Assembly: GCA_036417435.1 (NCBI GenBank) | Contig: CM070903.1 | Coordinates: 84,747,501 to 84,811,500 of the forward strand | Origin: Inia geoffrensis | Lineage: Eukaryota; Chordata; Mammalia; Artiodactyla; Iniidae | Reading direction: 5' to 3' | Length of the DNA: 64,000 nt | Shown: positions 46,452 through 58,031 of the stretch, piece by piece | How positions within the stretch are numbered: the first letter of the stretch is position 1 | Layout of the letters: every line of letters starts with the position of its first letter | Position numbers and translations under genes: made by a program | Notes under the pieces: generated by a model | Database searches by the model: none | The model's input: only the letters and a program-made list of their open reading frames with translations | Told to the model about the DNA's origin: nothing

Positions 46452-48315
46452 CTGTTCAACCAAATTAAAAAAAAAAAAAATTAACTGTTGACAGTAAGGG
46501 ATTTGGTAGCAAACTGAAAAGTAAAATAAGACATGCTTTAACAAGTCAAAAAAGGAGACATGAAATAATAAGCTCCCTTTTGCCCAACTCCTGCTCTATG
46601 TGTGAATACTAGGTAAATTTGCATGGGTGAAGGGATTGTTAAGATAGAATATATGGGGTCAAGATATGGGAGGTGAAGTGGGGGTGGTGGACTGAGAGAA
46701 GGGTTTTAGTTAACTTAATGGTAGTTGAACGAAAACATCCTTGAAGACTTGCTTCTCCTATTACAGGAAGGTCCTTTATTATAGAAAGTGGCTATTACAT
46801 GATCAAGGGGTAGGAACATTATTCATTATAGGGGATTACCCACAAGTTGAATGAATGAATGAGAGTTATAACCAAGTTAAAGAAGCACTGTTATTAGGGG
46901 CCTTGGATGGGGCACAGAAACTCCCCAGATAACATTTTATAGTTAACCTTCCATGCAATGAGACTCTTAGCTAAATTTTACTCTTCTCTGTCAATAATAC
47001 AATTACTATATAAAACAAATACTCTTGCAAGGATAAGAGTGATTCTTCAAAGAAAGAAATTACACTAAAATTGTCTCACTATTGCATGAATCTGGTTATG
47101 CTGCAGGTCAATTATTCTTCCATTTAAATTTCACTTTAATTCAGAAAGTTATTGCATATTATTATCCTGTTTCCACATAACCAACAAGATGGGTTCTACC
47201 AGTGAGTACAATAAACATTTTTACTTGATCAGATTTGCTATACATAAATTTCACTCTTGTAGAAAAAATTAAATCTTGGTGGATTTCTATAATAGAGGAT
47301 AGTATCTTTGGGTCTAGAAGAATTAGTGAGTATTTTAAAATGTCTACATTACAGTTTATATACACCCATATTGACTTGGGGCCCATTATTATCAGTGAAT
47401 GACAAACTTTTATGTAGAATACCACCCATGAATTGTACCAATTACGTGCCAGACTATAACATTTTCCATCTAAAGCACAATAAGCTCTTTCTCTAAATTC
47501 CGAAAGCTCTGAACACAATAAAAGACAACATCCTTAGTTTTCAAGTACAAGCTGGCTTTTGCACTATTGAACTTTACAGTCACTTTGATGATGATTCTTA
47601 AACTATATAATTATAGGATCTTGTTATTAACATCATTTCATAAATAGTGCTCAGAATTAAATGAAGCAAGCAACCTTCAGAACAGATATTCATTCATATC
47701 AGGAAATTACTTGCATAGTAGTTTATTTCGCTCTATGAGTCTCAAGAGTAATGGCAGATAGTAAGAAAAATAATTCATTAATACATGAAGTTTTAATGTT
47801 ATTTTTCATGACTTAAATGAACATAATCTTAATATTGTAAAATATACCCCTCTCCTTAATTATTATTTTTTATAATGCTTAATGCTTAAATGTTAAAATG
47901 CCAACAATAAAGAAAAAGAATCAGATTTCTTTTCAATTATTATTCTAAACTTTAACAACATTTTAAATACCTAGTCCGCTGAAGAAGGGTAAAAAAAAAA
48001 TCTTCATCAGTCAGTAAAAAAAAAAAAAACATGTTCCTGATGAAAGCTAAAAAGCAAAATATGTTTAAAATAGCAAGTTGTGGAATTTAGGAATTATGCA
48101 AAGTCAAAAGGCATGGAAATGGCGACGTAAAAACAGAGAAAAAGGCTGGGTCCATTAAGACTGGAAAAAAAGAGCTCATTTTTTCAGTTCTTTTTTTGTC
48201 ATGCAACATTCTAAGCATTTAAAAAACCCACAACCTTTGACTCAAATAAGCTGTCTACCATGAAATTACAGTTGATTTATCGTTTTTCATTTGATTAGTA
48301 TTAAAAGGGTAGGCA
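46452..48315. other. KLHL24 last intron, repeat-poor part
   Basis: Intron sequence. A minus-strand open frame at 47162-47518 has no splice borders or known homology. Nothing else recognised. Confidence 0.5.
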
Positions 48316-48663
48316 GGACTTCCCTGGTGGCGCAGTGGTTAAGAATCTGCCTGTCACTGCAGGGGATATGGGTTCAAGCCCTGGTCCAGGAGGATCCCAC
48401 ATGCTGGGGAGCAACTAAGCCCGTGCGCCACAACTACTGAGCCTGTGATCTAGAGCCTGTGAGCCACAACTACTGAGCCCACATGCCACAACTACTGAAG
48501 CTCGCGTGCCTAGAGCCTGTGCTCTGCAACAGGAGAAGCCACCACAATGAGAAGCCCGCACACCGCCAGCGAAGACTGGCCCCTGCTCTCCGCAACTAGA
48601 GAAAGCCCGAGCACAGCGGTGAGGACCCAATGCAGCCAAAAGAAATTAAAAAAAAAAAAAAAA
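48316..48663 (+). mobile_element. CHR-type SINE, long form
   Basis: Head 'ggacttccctggtggcgcag' at 48316, A-tail to 48663. Confidence 0.94.
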
Positions 48664-48799
48664 TTTACCGAGTACCAATCAATCAATGCAAGATACATGA
48701 GATGAGTTAGAAAACATAGTATCCTTAAGAAGACTGAATTCCAGTATAGAAATGAACGTTTATAACTATAAGGAAATTTATCACTTGCATAATAGAGGT

Positions 48800-49372
48800 G
48801 TTAAGTGTAGTGACAGATCAGAAAAACAAGAGATTAATTCTGAACAGGGCAACCTCAGTTTGTTGTAACTGTGAAGTGGTATTTGAAAGATGAGTAGAAT
48901 TACAAATAGAGAAGGTAGAAAAGGCATTAAAGGCTAAGAGGACAACATGAATCAAGGCAAGAACACATACCATCTGGATAGCAAATGCAAGCAACAGATA
49001 CTTAATGTAATTCGGGTAAAGGTGAAGAAAGTGAAGCTGAAAAGGCAAGACGAGGTCAGACAACAGAAGACCTAGAATGAAGTGGGAAAACTTCGAGATT
49101 TTATTCAGTACATTTCCAGAGAAGAGACATAATTAGATTTGCTGAAAAATAACTGGTGGTAAAATGGGTTAGAAAAGCAAGACATTAGAGAAAGGAACAC
49201 TACTTAGAAAATACTGTTTTAGTTTCGGTAAGAACTGATGAGAACCTGAACAAAAGCAGTAACTACAGGAATGGAAAAGAACAGGAGAAACTCTTGAGGA
49301 CACAGAACTGATATGATGGAGTGATTCAATTTAAGAGAAAGCAAGAAAAATTTTAAAAATTAAGTTTCTAGG
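48800..49372 (-). repeat. L2 LINE, antisense, left part
   Basis: 'atttgaaagatgagtagaat' and 'gaggacaacatgaatcaagg' fit antisense L2. It resumes after the LTR at about 50190. Confidence 0.55.
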
Positions 49373-50110
49373 TGTGAAATAATAGAAAATACTTATCAGC
49401 CTCTGCCCCCAGTTCCTGACACAGAGCTCCTAAATCCCTTGCAATTTCCTGGTTAATGGGAGTGTCTTTTGTTCTACGGAGGGACTGTTGCTGGGCTGCT
49501 AGATGGGGGTTGGTCACCAGAGAAACCAAGCCATAATTAGAAGCTTGTTAAGTTTCACCCCACCCTCCCTTTTCTGGAGAGGGGAGCAGGGCTGGAAACT
49601 GAATTATAACTGATCATGTCTACATGATAAAGTCTCCATAAACATCCCAGAAGTATAGGGTTTGGAGAGCTTCTAGGCTGGTAAATACATCTATGTCCCA
49701 GGAGGGTGGTGCACCTCAAATCCATAAGGACAGAAGGTTCTCTGCTTAGGACCCTTCCAGACCTGAGCTTAGGTAGTTCTTTATCTGGCTGTTCATCTAT
49801 GTCCTTTGTAATATACTTTATCATATAACAAACCTGTAAACATAAGTAAGTGTTTTCCTGAGCATAATTACTGAACCCAAGTGGCGGCGGGGCGGGGGGG
49901 GCCTGTGGAAACCTTGATTTATAGCTGATTTGTCAGAAGTATTGGTGAAAACCTGAGACTTGTGACTGGCATGTGAAGTGGTGGCAGTCTTGTGGGACTG
50001 AGTCCTTAACCTGTGGAACCTGAAGCAAATTTCAGGTCATGTCAGAACTGAATTGAATTGTAAGACACCAGCTGAAGACAGAGATTGGTTGGTGTGGGAA
50101 TAAACCCACA
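49373..50110 (+). mobile_element. Probable ERVL-type LTR (solo or nearly so)
   Basis: A ~738-base block starting TG (tgtgaaataa) and ending CA (aataaacccaca). Its text (agttcctgacacagagctcc, 'cttgtgactggcatgtgaag', 'cagtcttgtgggactgag') resembles a widespread old mammalian LTR. Four bases after its end is 'tggtgtcagaagtg', complementary to the 3' end of tRNA-Leu, the primer used by ERVL elements. No gag, pol or env follows, so only an LTR and a stub remain. The family name is not certain. Confidence 0.65.
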
Positions 50111-50114
50111 TATC

Positions 50115-50128
50115 TGGTGTCAGAAGTG
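50115..50128 (+). other. Retroviral primer-binding site remnant (tRNA-Leu type)
   Basis: 'tggtgtcagaagtg' directly after the LTR end. The following bases diverge from the longer tRNA match. Confidence 0.55.
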
Positions 50129-50139
50129 CTGTCAGGGAG

Positions 50140-50660
50140 AAACAGAGTTTTTCCATTCACTAGGTTGTTTGGAAACAGAAGAAGTAAACTTGGGGAAGAA
50201 GGTGAATTCTGTTTTAAAGTCTTGGAACGCCACGGAAAACATCAAATAGGCAGTTGGAAATTTGAGTCTGGAGCACAGGAGAGAGGCTTTAATGGAGAAT
50301 AAGATTTGAAGTCATCAGTACTGAGCAGTAAATGTGATCACTCAGGAATGGAGTATAAACTGGAAAAGGGGCAGGGAAAAGAGGCTCAAGGAATACCCAT
50401 ATTTAAGGGTTGGGTAGAAAAAAACAAGAGAACATGAATGAGACTCAGGAGATTATTAATGACCTTTGGGAGTACAATATCTCTAGAGTGGTATAGGTAG
50501 AGCCAGATTTCCAGCATCAGAGCCATCAAGCATTTTGATGGTGGAAGGAAAGAGGGTAGAGCCATGAAACAAAAGGCCAAGGGAAGGCCTTTATGGGGCA
50601 GGGGTAGAGGCCATATAAGGGTACAAGTGCAGTGTGGATGAAAGAGACGCAAGTACAGCC
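50140..50660 (-). repeat. L2 LINE, antisense, right part
   Basis: 'aataggcagttggaaatttg', 'agtctggagcacaggagaga' and 'gaagtcatcagtactgagca' follow antisense L2 ORF2, continuing the copy broken by the LTR. The exact junction is unclear. Confidence 0.6.
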
Positions 50661-50853
50661 ATTTTCTTTATAGCAAAAACAACAAATTACCTAGTTTCTA
50701 ACTGCAGAAGGAAAGAAACCAGTTTGAGAGAATTTCTTCTCTTTTGAAAATGTGCTAGAGAGAGGAGTCTCAAAAAGGTCAAGGGGAAAAAAACCCAACA
50801 GCCCAAGAGCAATACCTACTTTACCATGGGATGGTAAAAAGTAAGTTATTTCA

Positions 50854-50982
50854 GGGAGGGAAGTTCAAAAGGGATGGGATACCTGTATGTGTATGGCTGA
50901 TTCATTCTGTTGTACAGTGGAGGCTAACACAGCATTGCAAACCAACCATACTCTAATAAAAATTAATTAAAAAATTAAAAAC
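50854..50982 (+). mobile_element. Very short L1 3' end with 17-bp target-site duplication
   Basis: Ends with 'ggctgattcattctgttgta' and 'ctctaataaaaattaattaa'. 'aaaagtaagttatttca' occurs at 50837-50853 and 50983-50999, a perfect match. The first ~27 bases of the insert are not typical L1. Confidence 0.93.
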
Positions 50983-51068
50983 AAAAGTAAGTTATTTCAA
51001 CAAATTCCTTGGAAAGAGTTCAAAACAAGAATACCATATGCCTTATGTGGAGTTTAAACAATTTTTGA

Positions 51069-51399
51069 GGGACTTCCCTGGTGGTTCAGTGGTTAAGAAA
51101 CCGTCTGCCAATGCAGGGGACATGAGTTTGAGCCCTGGTCCAGGAAGATCGCACGTGATGCAGAGCAACTAAGCCCGTGCGCCACAACTACTGAGCCTGT
51201 GCTCTGGAGCCCGCGTGCCACAACTACTAAAGCCTGTGCGCCTAGAGCCCGTGCTCCACAACAAGAGAAGCCACCGCAACGAGAAGCCCGCGCACTGCAA
51301 CGAAGAGTAGCCCCTGCTCTCTGCACTTGAGGAAGCCCATGGGCAGCAACGAAGACCCGACGCAGACAAAAATAAATAAATAATTTATTTATTAAAAAA
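51069..51399 (+). mobile_element. CHR-type SINE, long form
   Basis: Head 'gggacttccctggtggttca', body with the duplicated 'cacaactactgagcc' block, (aaat)n tail. Confidence 0.94.
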
Positions 51400-51531
51400 A
51401 ATTTTTTTTTTTTAGAAATAATCCAAGCATACATGAAACACATAAATAGTGAAGTTACTGTATATTCATACTGGTCCTGTACTTGGTCTCTCCTACATTG
51501 ATTATTCTTTTGGATTGTTTTATGTTATTAC

Positions 51532-51720
51532 CTGTCGGCTGAATGTATTCTGTACATGCATCCAGTAATCTTCAACGGGATCATAGCAGTATATTGCCTT
51601 GGTCAGTCCACCAGCAACATATATCAGGTTGTTTAAGGATACGGCTGTTATACACCTCTTGGCAATTGGGATAGCTGCACGAAGTAGCCAAGAATTGGTT
51701 TCTGGATCATAAGATTGAAC
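51532..51720 (-). CDS. KLHL24: KLHL24 exon (kelch repeat 5 and part of 4)
   Basis: 189 bases, 63 codons, phase 0 at both ends. Acceptor ...ttattag before 51720, donor gtaataac after 51532. It begins VQSYDPETNSWLLRAAIPIA, then KRCITAVSLNNLIYVAGG and AIYCYDPVEDYWMHVQNTFS. The first part closes blade 4, and the VAGG plus CYDP...YW pattern is blade 5. Open reading and canonical splice sites support a working exon. Confidence 0.98.
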
Positions 51721-51997
51721 CTAATAATATATAGAAGTACTTAATTAAAATTTCTCAACAAAAACATAAATTTACATAATAAATAGTCTGCCAATATACA
51801 GAAACATGATTAAAAATAAAATCCCATTAATTCACAGAATTAAGGGAGGTTGGCTTGAGAGTAAAATATCTGAATTATGAAATTCTCAAAAGAAATACAA
51901 ATTTATTACTATCAAGCAAAATAGAGTAACAAACACAGACCATTTCCAAGATTAATGGCTAGCAGGTTTGCTTTTTTTTTTTTTTTCCATTAAAAAT

Positions 51998-52029
51998 AAC
52001 AGTCTTCAAAAAAAAAAAAAAACAGTCTT
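51998..52029 (+). mobile_element. Poly-A-only insertion with target-site duplication
   Basis: 'aacagtctt' at 51998-52006 and 52021-52029 flanks 14 bases (c followed by A13). It looks like a retroposition that copied only a tail. Confidence 0.6.
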
Positions 52030-52820
52030 ATAAATTCTGTTATATAGGATAAGTATGTCTCAATTTGAATATAATTTCTTCACATGTTTAGGGAGTCCTT
52101 TCTTCAGAAGAACACCAGCGAACCTCAATTCAGTATACTTTGAATTATCACAAATTCTGAATTAATGAATTCTAAATATGTAACATTTGACATTATATTA
52201 AAATTTAATTTAGAAAAAGAATTTATTGATTGACAAAGTTCAGTAAACTACTGCTAAATGAATTAGGCATTAGACACTTGTTTGCAGAATAAACGGGGTA
52301 TTTTCTGAGATGTCAGGATGGCACATGTTCTTTTGTCTCAGGAATTCAATGAACTGCAGCAGCTTTGAGCCGTCCTACATTTACATTAGAGAGGTTTTCT
52401 TTTCTTTGTTCTAAGAATATTTTCAAAGTATGCAGAAAATGACCCAGTTGGAAGCAGTACAGTGTCTTACTCTTTGCTAATTCACTTCCCAATTGTTTTA
52501 TGTGAATAATTTTTTGATTTTGTAAACTATACCAGTAAAAAGTTTTTAAATGGTTTATAGTATAATGCTGAGATCAGTCTCATCTCAAAAAAACTGGATC
52601 ACACTTTTAACAGAAAATTGTTGGATATATTATGATCTCACTTTAGTAACCTGAAACTCAATGTTTTCCTCCCTAAGTATAAAGTACCAGACAATTTTTA
52701 AAAGCCCCCTCACACTAAAGGACCAAACTACCTACTTGATAGGCCTTCCATATTTCTCTTCTTGTGTATATCATTGGTAATTTCTATTAAAAAAAAAAAA
52801 AGAGAGAGAGCATGGCTTAC

Positions 52821-53009
52821 CTTATCAGAACAAGTATTATCATCAGGTCCTCCACCAATCACAAACAATTTGCCTATACAGCTAGTCACGGCAGGAGAAC
52901 TCACTGCTTCCTTAAGGGGGGCAACTTCAGTCCATCGATTTGAAAAGGAATCATAACATTCTACGCTGCTAAGTCTGTTTTGCCCATCATAGCCTCCAAC
53001 AACATATAC
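52821..53009 (-). CDS. KLHL24: KLHL24 exon (kelch repeat 3, start of 4)
   Basis: 189 bases, 63 codons, phase 0. Acceptor ...acatatag, donor gtaagcc. Reads VYVVGGYDGQNRLSSVECYD, SFSNRWTEVAPLKEAVSSPA, then GKLFVIGGGPDDNTCSDK. Blade 3 shows VVGGYDG, ECYD and RW; blade 4 begins with VIGG. The next exon continues its QSYDPETNSW strand. No disabling change. Confidence 0.98.
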
Positions 53010-53087
53010 CTATATGTAAAATTCATGGAGAAATCTTAATTATCAAAAGTTTGAATTTTTAACTAGTTGGCTAAAGAATTAAGGGAT

Positions 53088-53303
53088 GGGGGCTTCCCTG
53101 GTGGCGCAGTGGTTGAGAGTCCGCCTGCCGCTGCAGGGAACACGGGTGCGTGCCCCGGTCCGGGAAGATCCCACATGCCGCGGAGCGGCTGGGCCTGTGA
53201 ATCATGGCCGCTGGGCCTGCGCGTCCGGAGCCTGTGCTCCGCAACGGGAGAGGCCTCAGCAGTGAGAGGAACACGTACCGCAAAAAAAAAAAAAAAAAAA
53301 AAG
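53088..53303 (+). mobile_element. CHR-type SINE, short form
   Basis: 'aagaattaagggat' at 53074-53087 and 53304-53317 is a perfect 14-base target-site duplication. About 19-base A-tail. It lies 78 bases upstream of a KLHL24 exon on the mRNA strand (53009). Confidence 0.97.
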
Positions 53304-54900
53304 AAGAATTAAGGGATCTCTCCCCTTTAAAAAGCCCTTGGTAACTGTAGTTGCAATATATTTAGCTCAGTTTCTGGACCTTTAAAAAAAATTATCATTC
53401 TCTCACCACCATCAAGGAGACTTTTTAGACATTTTTTTCATAGTAGCCCCCTCCAATGAAATTTTTAATATCACAGATATATTGTATATCTGTTTATATA
53501 TTGTATCTGTGCTTTATACACAAAACAGTATGATTTTTTTCACCCACCCAAGAACCAATCTTCATCCCTTAGGAGCAATATTGCTTGCACTGAGAATTAC
53601 AGGATTTAGCATAAATGCTCATACTCATGGATGGTGAAAATACTTGAATATTATAAAGTAATAAAAGCTATGAAACTAAAGTATTAAGTAAGGATTACTA
53701 GACTGTGAGATCTTTGAAGGCAGGGCCTATCTTGTTCTTTAATTTAGTCCCTGCAGTACCTAGAAAAGTACCTGATACATTATGAACTCTAGAATGTGTA
53801 CTTCAAAGGGCTTCCATGCACATTTTCTTTTCACAAATATGAGGAAGGTAGGGCAGATGAACTAATCAACAAGCCATTAATTAAATCAGTTACATGCAGA
53901 ATAATCCATTAAGCATCACGAGATATACAAGAAACTTTTAACCTACAGAAGCTCTCCTAAAAAAGAAAAAAAAAAAGCTCTCCTGTTTAACACCTATAAT
54001 TCTTTTAATGAACAGTCATCATCAACTCTTTTCTGCATCCATATCTAATTAACTATTAAGTTCTACCAAGCGTTCTTTCACAGCATCTCTCACATCTGTC
54101 CCTCCCTTCCTTTTGTTTCCCACTGCCACCATCCTTGGGGTCCATATCATTTCATACCTCTCAATCTCCTGGTCTCCACTCTTGTACTCTCTAAACCACA
54201 GATTAATCTTCCTAAAACACCTCACCAACTCCTTTTACTAGTTTAACAATGAATGCTTAAGGGTCAAGGCCAAACTTTATATATTGTCATTCAAGTGTGT
54301 CCACAAATCTATCTTTCTGTACTCTTCCAAATTTCCTCAGCAGCCAATGCTATTTCAATCTTGCATTTCTCACATTATGTTAAAATTATCTGTTGATGGG
54401 TTTGTTCTCCCAACACCAGGCAGCCCAGAGAGGTTAAGTAACTTATTCAAGGTCATGCAGCTAGAAGGGGTATGGAAACTGTGGCACAGTGTAGTACTTA
54501 AAGGTACGGGCTTTGAAATCAGGAGAGGTAGGTCCATAAAGTAAGACCTTGCTTGGGCAGTGTACCTATCTTCTCTGAGACTCCATCTTAATTTGCTCAA
54601 TTTAAAAATGTAGACAATAATAGTACCTATCACATAATATAATTTTGAAGATTAAACTTTATTACTATTCCCCTATCTGCATAAACTAAAAATATATGCT
54701 GTGCGCCTTAAGATAAAAGGCCTCTAGATTAGGTAAATCTGAGCTTTTGCCCCTGCTTTATCACTTTCTGTGCAACCTTGGGCAAATGACTCGATCTCTC
54801 TGGATTCAGTTTCTTTATAAACTGAAGAAGTTACATTAAATATTCTCTAAGATGCCTTTTTGCTCTAAGATTCTATATTCCAAATCATCCTAGGTTTCCT
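53304..54900. other. KLHL24 intron with L2 and MIR fragments
   Basis: L2 3' end at about 53695-53800 (gtgagatctttgaaggcagg, 'gcctatcttgttctttaatt'). L2-like text at about 54080-54400 (catcctt...ttcaagtgtgt). MIR pieces at about 54420-54650 and 54715-54860 (aggttaagtaacttattcaa; 'caaccttgggcaaatgactc'). Confidence 0.6.
53949..53984 (+). mobile_element. Second poly-A-only insertion
   Basis: 'aagctctcct' at 53949-53958 and 53975-53984 flanks a 16-base A-rich insert (one G). Confidence 0.6.
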
Positions 54901-55654
54901 TAACAGAGTGCATTTACAACTTTAAATAACTTTCTGTGTTTGAATTCAGCCTATATTGTAATTTTTGGGATAACTGTTTTCCACGAATTGAGTACCTGCT
55001 GTGTAAGGTAGGAAGGATTCCTTTTATTTCTTGATTTAGTGCTTCCAAGTTTTGGGCACCTTCAAGTCAAATATACTAATATTTGTCAAATAAATTTGTG
55101 TCCATCAATCCATATATGATATTTGAGACATCAATCTTTTTCACATGCCTCTGTATGTTCAGACTAAATAATTATAATGTTTTTAGTAAGACCTTATCTC
55201 TTTTCAACACCTTAATTATTTTAGCTGCCACTTTCCAGTAATATTTTGTCATCCTTGAGGTATAGCTACCAAAACTGTATATAATATAGTAGGTACTAAC
55301 AAACCAGTGGTTTTAGAAAATACTCTATTAGTATTTTATTTCCATTACATCTACCTCAAAGTCCTTATTATTTCACTGGTCTTATAGACAGCAGCAACAC
55401 AGTAGATCAATACCCTTAGGAATTAACAATAGCTTTCAAACTGCACTTTGAGAAGCTCTAGTATTCTATAGCATAGAGATTTCAAGACGCTTCTGTGGGG
55501 AGATAGGAGGAGGGAATGAGAACTGATGGGTGGCTGAGTAGGAAGGGTTCCTGGCATTATCTCTGTTCCAATTAGAGCAGTTCTGCTTTCTCTCTGGTGG
55601 CTTTAAATGTCTTCAAGAGAGGGCTTAAGAGGCAGCAATCTTTTTAGAAGAGAG
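54901..55654. other. KLHL24 intron, nothing recognised
   Basis: AT-rich intron without a named repeat. Confidence 0.4.
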
Positions 55655-55800
55655 ACAAAAATATATGTGCAGTATATTCAATACCTTATGATAACCTATA
55701 ATGGAATATAAGCTGCAAACAAACAACACCTCTAAAACACGAATCACTATGCTGTACACTTGAACACAATATTGTAAATCATCTATACTTCAAAAAACAA
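55655..55800 (+). repeat. Short L1 3' end, older
   Basis: 'attcaataccttatgataac', 'ctatgctgtacacttgaaca' and 'gtaaatcatctatacttcaa' match the artiodactyl L1 ending. 'atgtgc' at both sides may be a short target-site duplication. Confidence 0.75.
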
Positions 55801-55981
55801 TGTGCGAGCAAGTATGCTGCTTTTATTTAGATTGCTCATTAATTTGAAGTGGCTTTGGAGGAGCTGATAGAGACAGAGGCAGGGAAGGGCTAAAGAGTCC
55901 AAGTTAGCCCTTGATACACAGCTGTATCTTTATCTGCTTTATGTAATAGTTTTTTATATTAGATTTAACTTCAAAAAAGTT

Positions 55982-56026
55982 ACTAGTCTACTAGTGATTC
56001 AAAAATCACTAGTCTACAAGTGATTC
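55982..56026. repeat. 19-bp tandem duplication forming a hairpin
   Basis: 'actagtctactagtgattc' (55982-56000) recurs with one change at 56008-56026. Between them 'actagtgatt' (55990-55999) and 'aatcactagt' (56004-56013) form a 10-bp stem with a 4-base loop. Confidence 0.85.
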
Positions 56027-56567
56027 TCAAGTTCCTAAGGACAGTAAATGGTCCAGAATCAAATTATATGTTTTTCATATTTATTAGCTGCAGCCAATAA
56101 TAAGTTTGCTTTAAAATATGTTGGTGAGTTTATCTTAACACTTATTTGTTTTGTCCCTACTTGTACAAATAAAAAAGATAAAATAATATCACTCTACATA
56201 AATATATCTTGGCCTGAATGCCAAAGTCAGTAAAAGGAAAAAGATTGCTTGGATTAGACATTGGCCTGTTTTTGTACTTGATGTAACTGCTTTATTTTCC
56301 AGTGCTTCTCAGTTGTTTAGACTGCACTGGTGCCTGAGAAGAGAAATGTGCTGCACTGCTACAAATTCCTAGTTGGGAGAACAAAATATCCATTCAAAAG
56401 TACAGTGTCAAATTGTTTATATCTTCAGTTTATGTATTGAGGTTAGAAATGGAAGGAAATACAATCTGAGTTCAAAATACCCAGAGGGTGAGTAAAATCA
56501 AGGATTCATCTGCGGTATTCATTCTGGAAATGTAACAGCAATAATAATAAAAAGTGGTTTCTCTTAC

Positions 56568-56686
56568 TTTACCAAGGAGGACAGCCATTTTGTGACGCCA
56601 TCTGCCTTTATTTAGAGAAGCAACTCTGATCCAAATATTTAACTGTGAGTTATAAATCCAGACATCACGGCCATTGATTCTTCCAC
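56568..56686 (-). CDS. KLHL24: KLHL24 exon (kelch repeat 2, start of 3)
   Basis: 119 bases. The acceptor is atttaaag before 56686; the donor is gtaagag after 56568. The first two bases complete a Gly codon shared with the upstream exon, then GRINGRDVWIYNSQLNIWI and RVASLNKGRWRHKMAVLLGK, ending in phase 0. With the preceding exon it makes the VSGGRIN...IYNSQLNIW blade 2. The donor is followed by an in-frame read-through stop within the intron, so splicing is needed. Confidence 0.97.
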
Positions 56687-57462
56687 CTTTAAATGCAAAA
56701 CAATGCGCACACACTAACATGTGTATCACCAAGGGATCTTTGCCAAAGGCATAGATAATGAAAACATTGAGTTATTCACCCAGTCCGAGAATTTGAGGAT
56801 TCAGTTCAATAAATGAAACAAGGACCCTCTTAAAACTTAAAATGGAAATGGTTCTACAGAGCAGATTTAACTTTGTCAGTTGTTATCCTGAGAAATAATA
56901 ACTATATGCCCCAAATAATAAAATGCAGAATATGAATTTACCAAATGTGTAAGACTGTTCATTTAAGAGACAGCCAACAGAAGCACCTGGACCAAAGAAT
57001 TATTCTAGAAAGATTTTTAAAAATCACCCGTTTTTTTAAAAGCATACCATTGTACAAAATAAAGTATGCGTTGTTATATTGTTCAATGTGTAGTAATATA
57101 GTAACCTGCAAAGGTGGTAAAATTATTTAACTAACAAATTAATCAACAAACTTAATTAAACTTCAGATTATAGATCTTATAGTTATACTTCGTATATGTC
57201 TGACACTTTATTGTCTGTTTGATTTTAGAGGTAACATATCACATATTATAATAAAAGTTCAAGTTAAGAATTTTAAGGAAAATCCTATTCATAAACGTTG
57301 GGGAGAATTTCAGAAAACATGGGTGGATTAGACATGATTAACTGAGTACTTTTCATTTTGCATACGTTACAGGAAGTGTTCCTTAAAACAAAGTAAACAG
57401 GTAAAAGTTTTAAAAATTGTACCATATTCTATATGCATTTGAGAGCACTTAAAATATGATAT

Positions 57463-57613
57463 GGCCTATTGTTTAGTGCAGGGAACATAGTCAATATCCT
57501 GTAATAAACCAAAATGGAAAAGAATATGAAAAACAATTTATATATGATAACTGAATCACTTTGTTATACAGTAGATATTAACACAACATTGTAAATCAAT
57601 AAAATAAATTTTA
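57463..57613 (+). mobile_element. Short L1 3' end with 12-bp target-site duplication
   Basis: 'agtcaatatcctgtaataaa' through 'attgtaaatcaataaaataa'. 'aaaatatgatat' at 57451-57462 and 57614-57625 is perfect. Confidence 0.92.
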
Positions 57614-57846
57614 AAAATATGATATAGTTGAAGGCATTTTCTGGGGAATCTTTTGTAAATCATTCTGCATCATATTGTGCCTGTTTTTAAGAGCAAAAAG
57701 TCATTTTCAGTTTTATTTGTTGTATAATATGATCTGCCTAAGGTGGGCATATCTACTTTCACTGTTTTCTTTTGACACTGTTATGGTTTAAAATGGCCAA
57801 GCTGTGATTAAATTAAAAGTAGCTACTGTAATAATTCTTTATTTAC

Positions 57847-58031
57847 CTGAAACAAGAATGTCATTCCTTAGAGCACAGACCGCATACTCTGATTTGGTAA
57901 ATTCTGGAAGCTTAGCCAAAGACTTCCACTCTCCTGTCACAGGATCATAGCACTCAGTGTATGGAAGATTAAATCCTCCAACTCGTTCACAGCCGCCAAC
58001 GACAACTATCACCTCAGAATAGCCGGTTGAC
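57847..58031 (-). CDS. KLHL24: KLHL24 exon (kelch repeat 1, start of 2); first exon in window
   Basis: 185 bases. The acceptor is ttattttag before 58031; the donor is gtaaat after 57847. One base completes a codon from the exon beyond the window, then STGYSEVIVVVGGCERVGGF, NLPYTECYDPVTGEWKSLAK and VCALRNDILVS. VVVGG, ECYDP and EW mark blade 1. If the protein has its usual ~600 residues, this exon starts near residue 307, just after the BACK domain. KLHL24's N-terminal BTB domain binds cullin-3; that part is not in this window. Confidence 0.98.
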
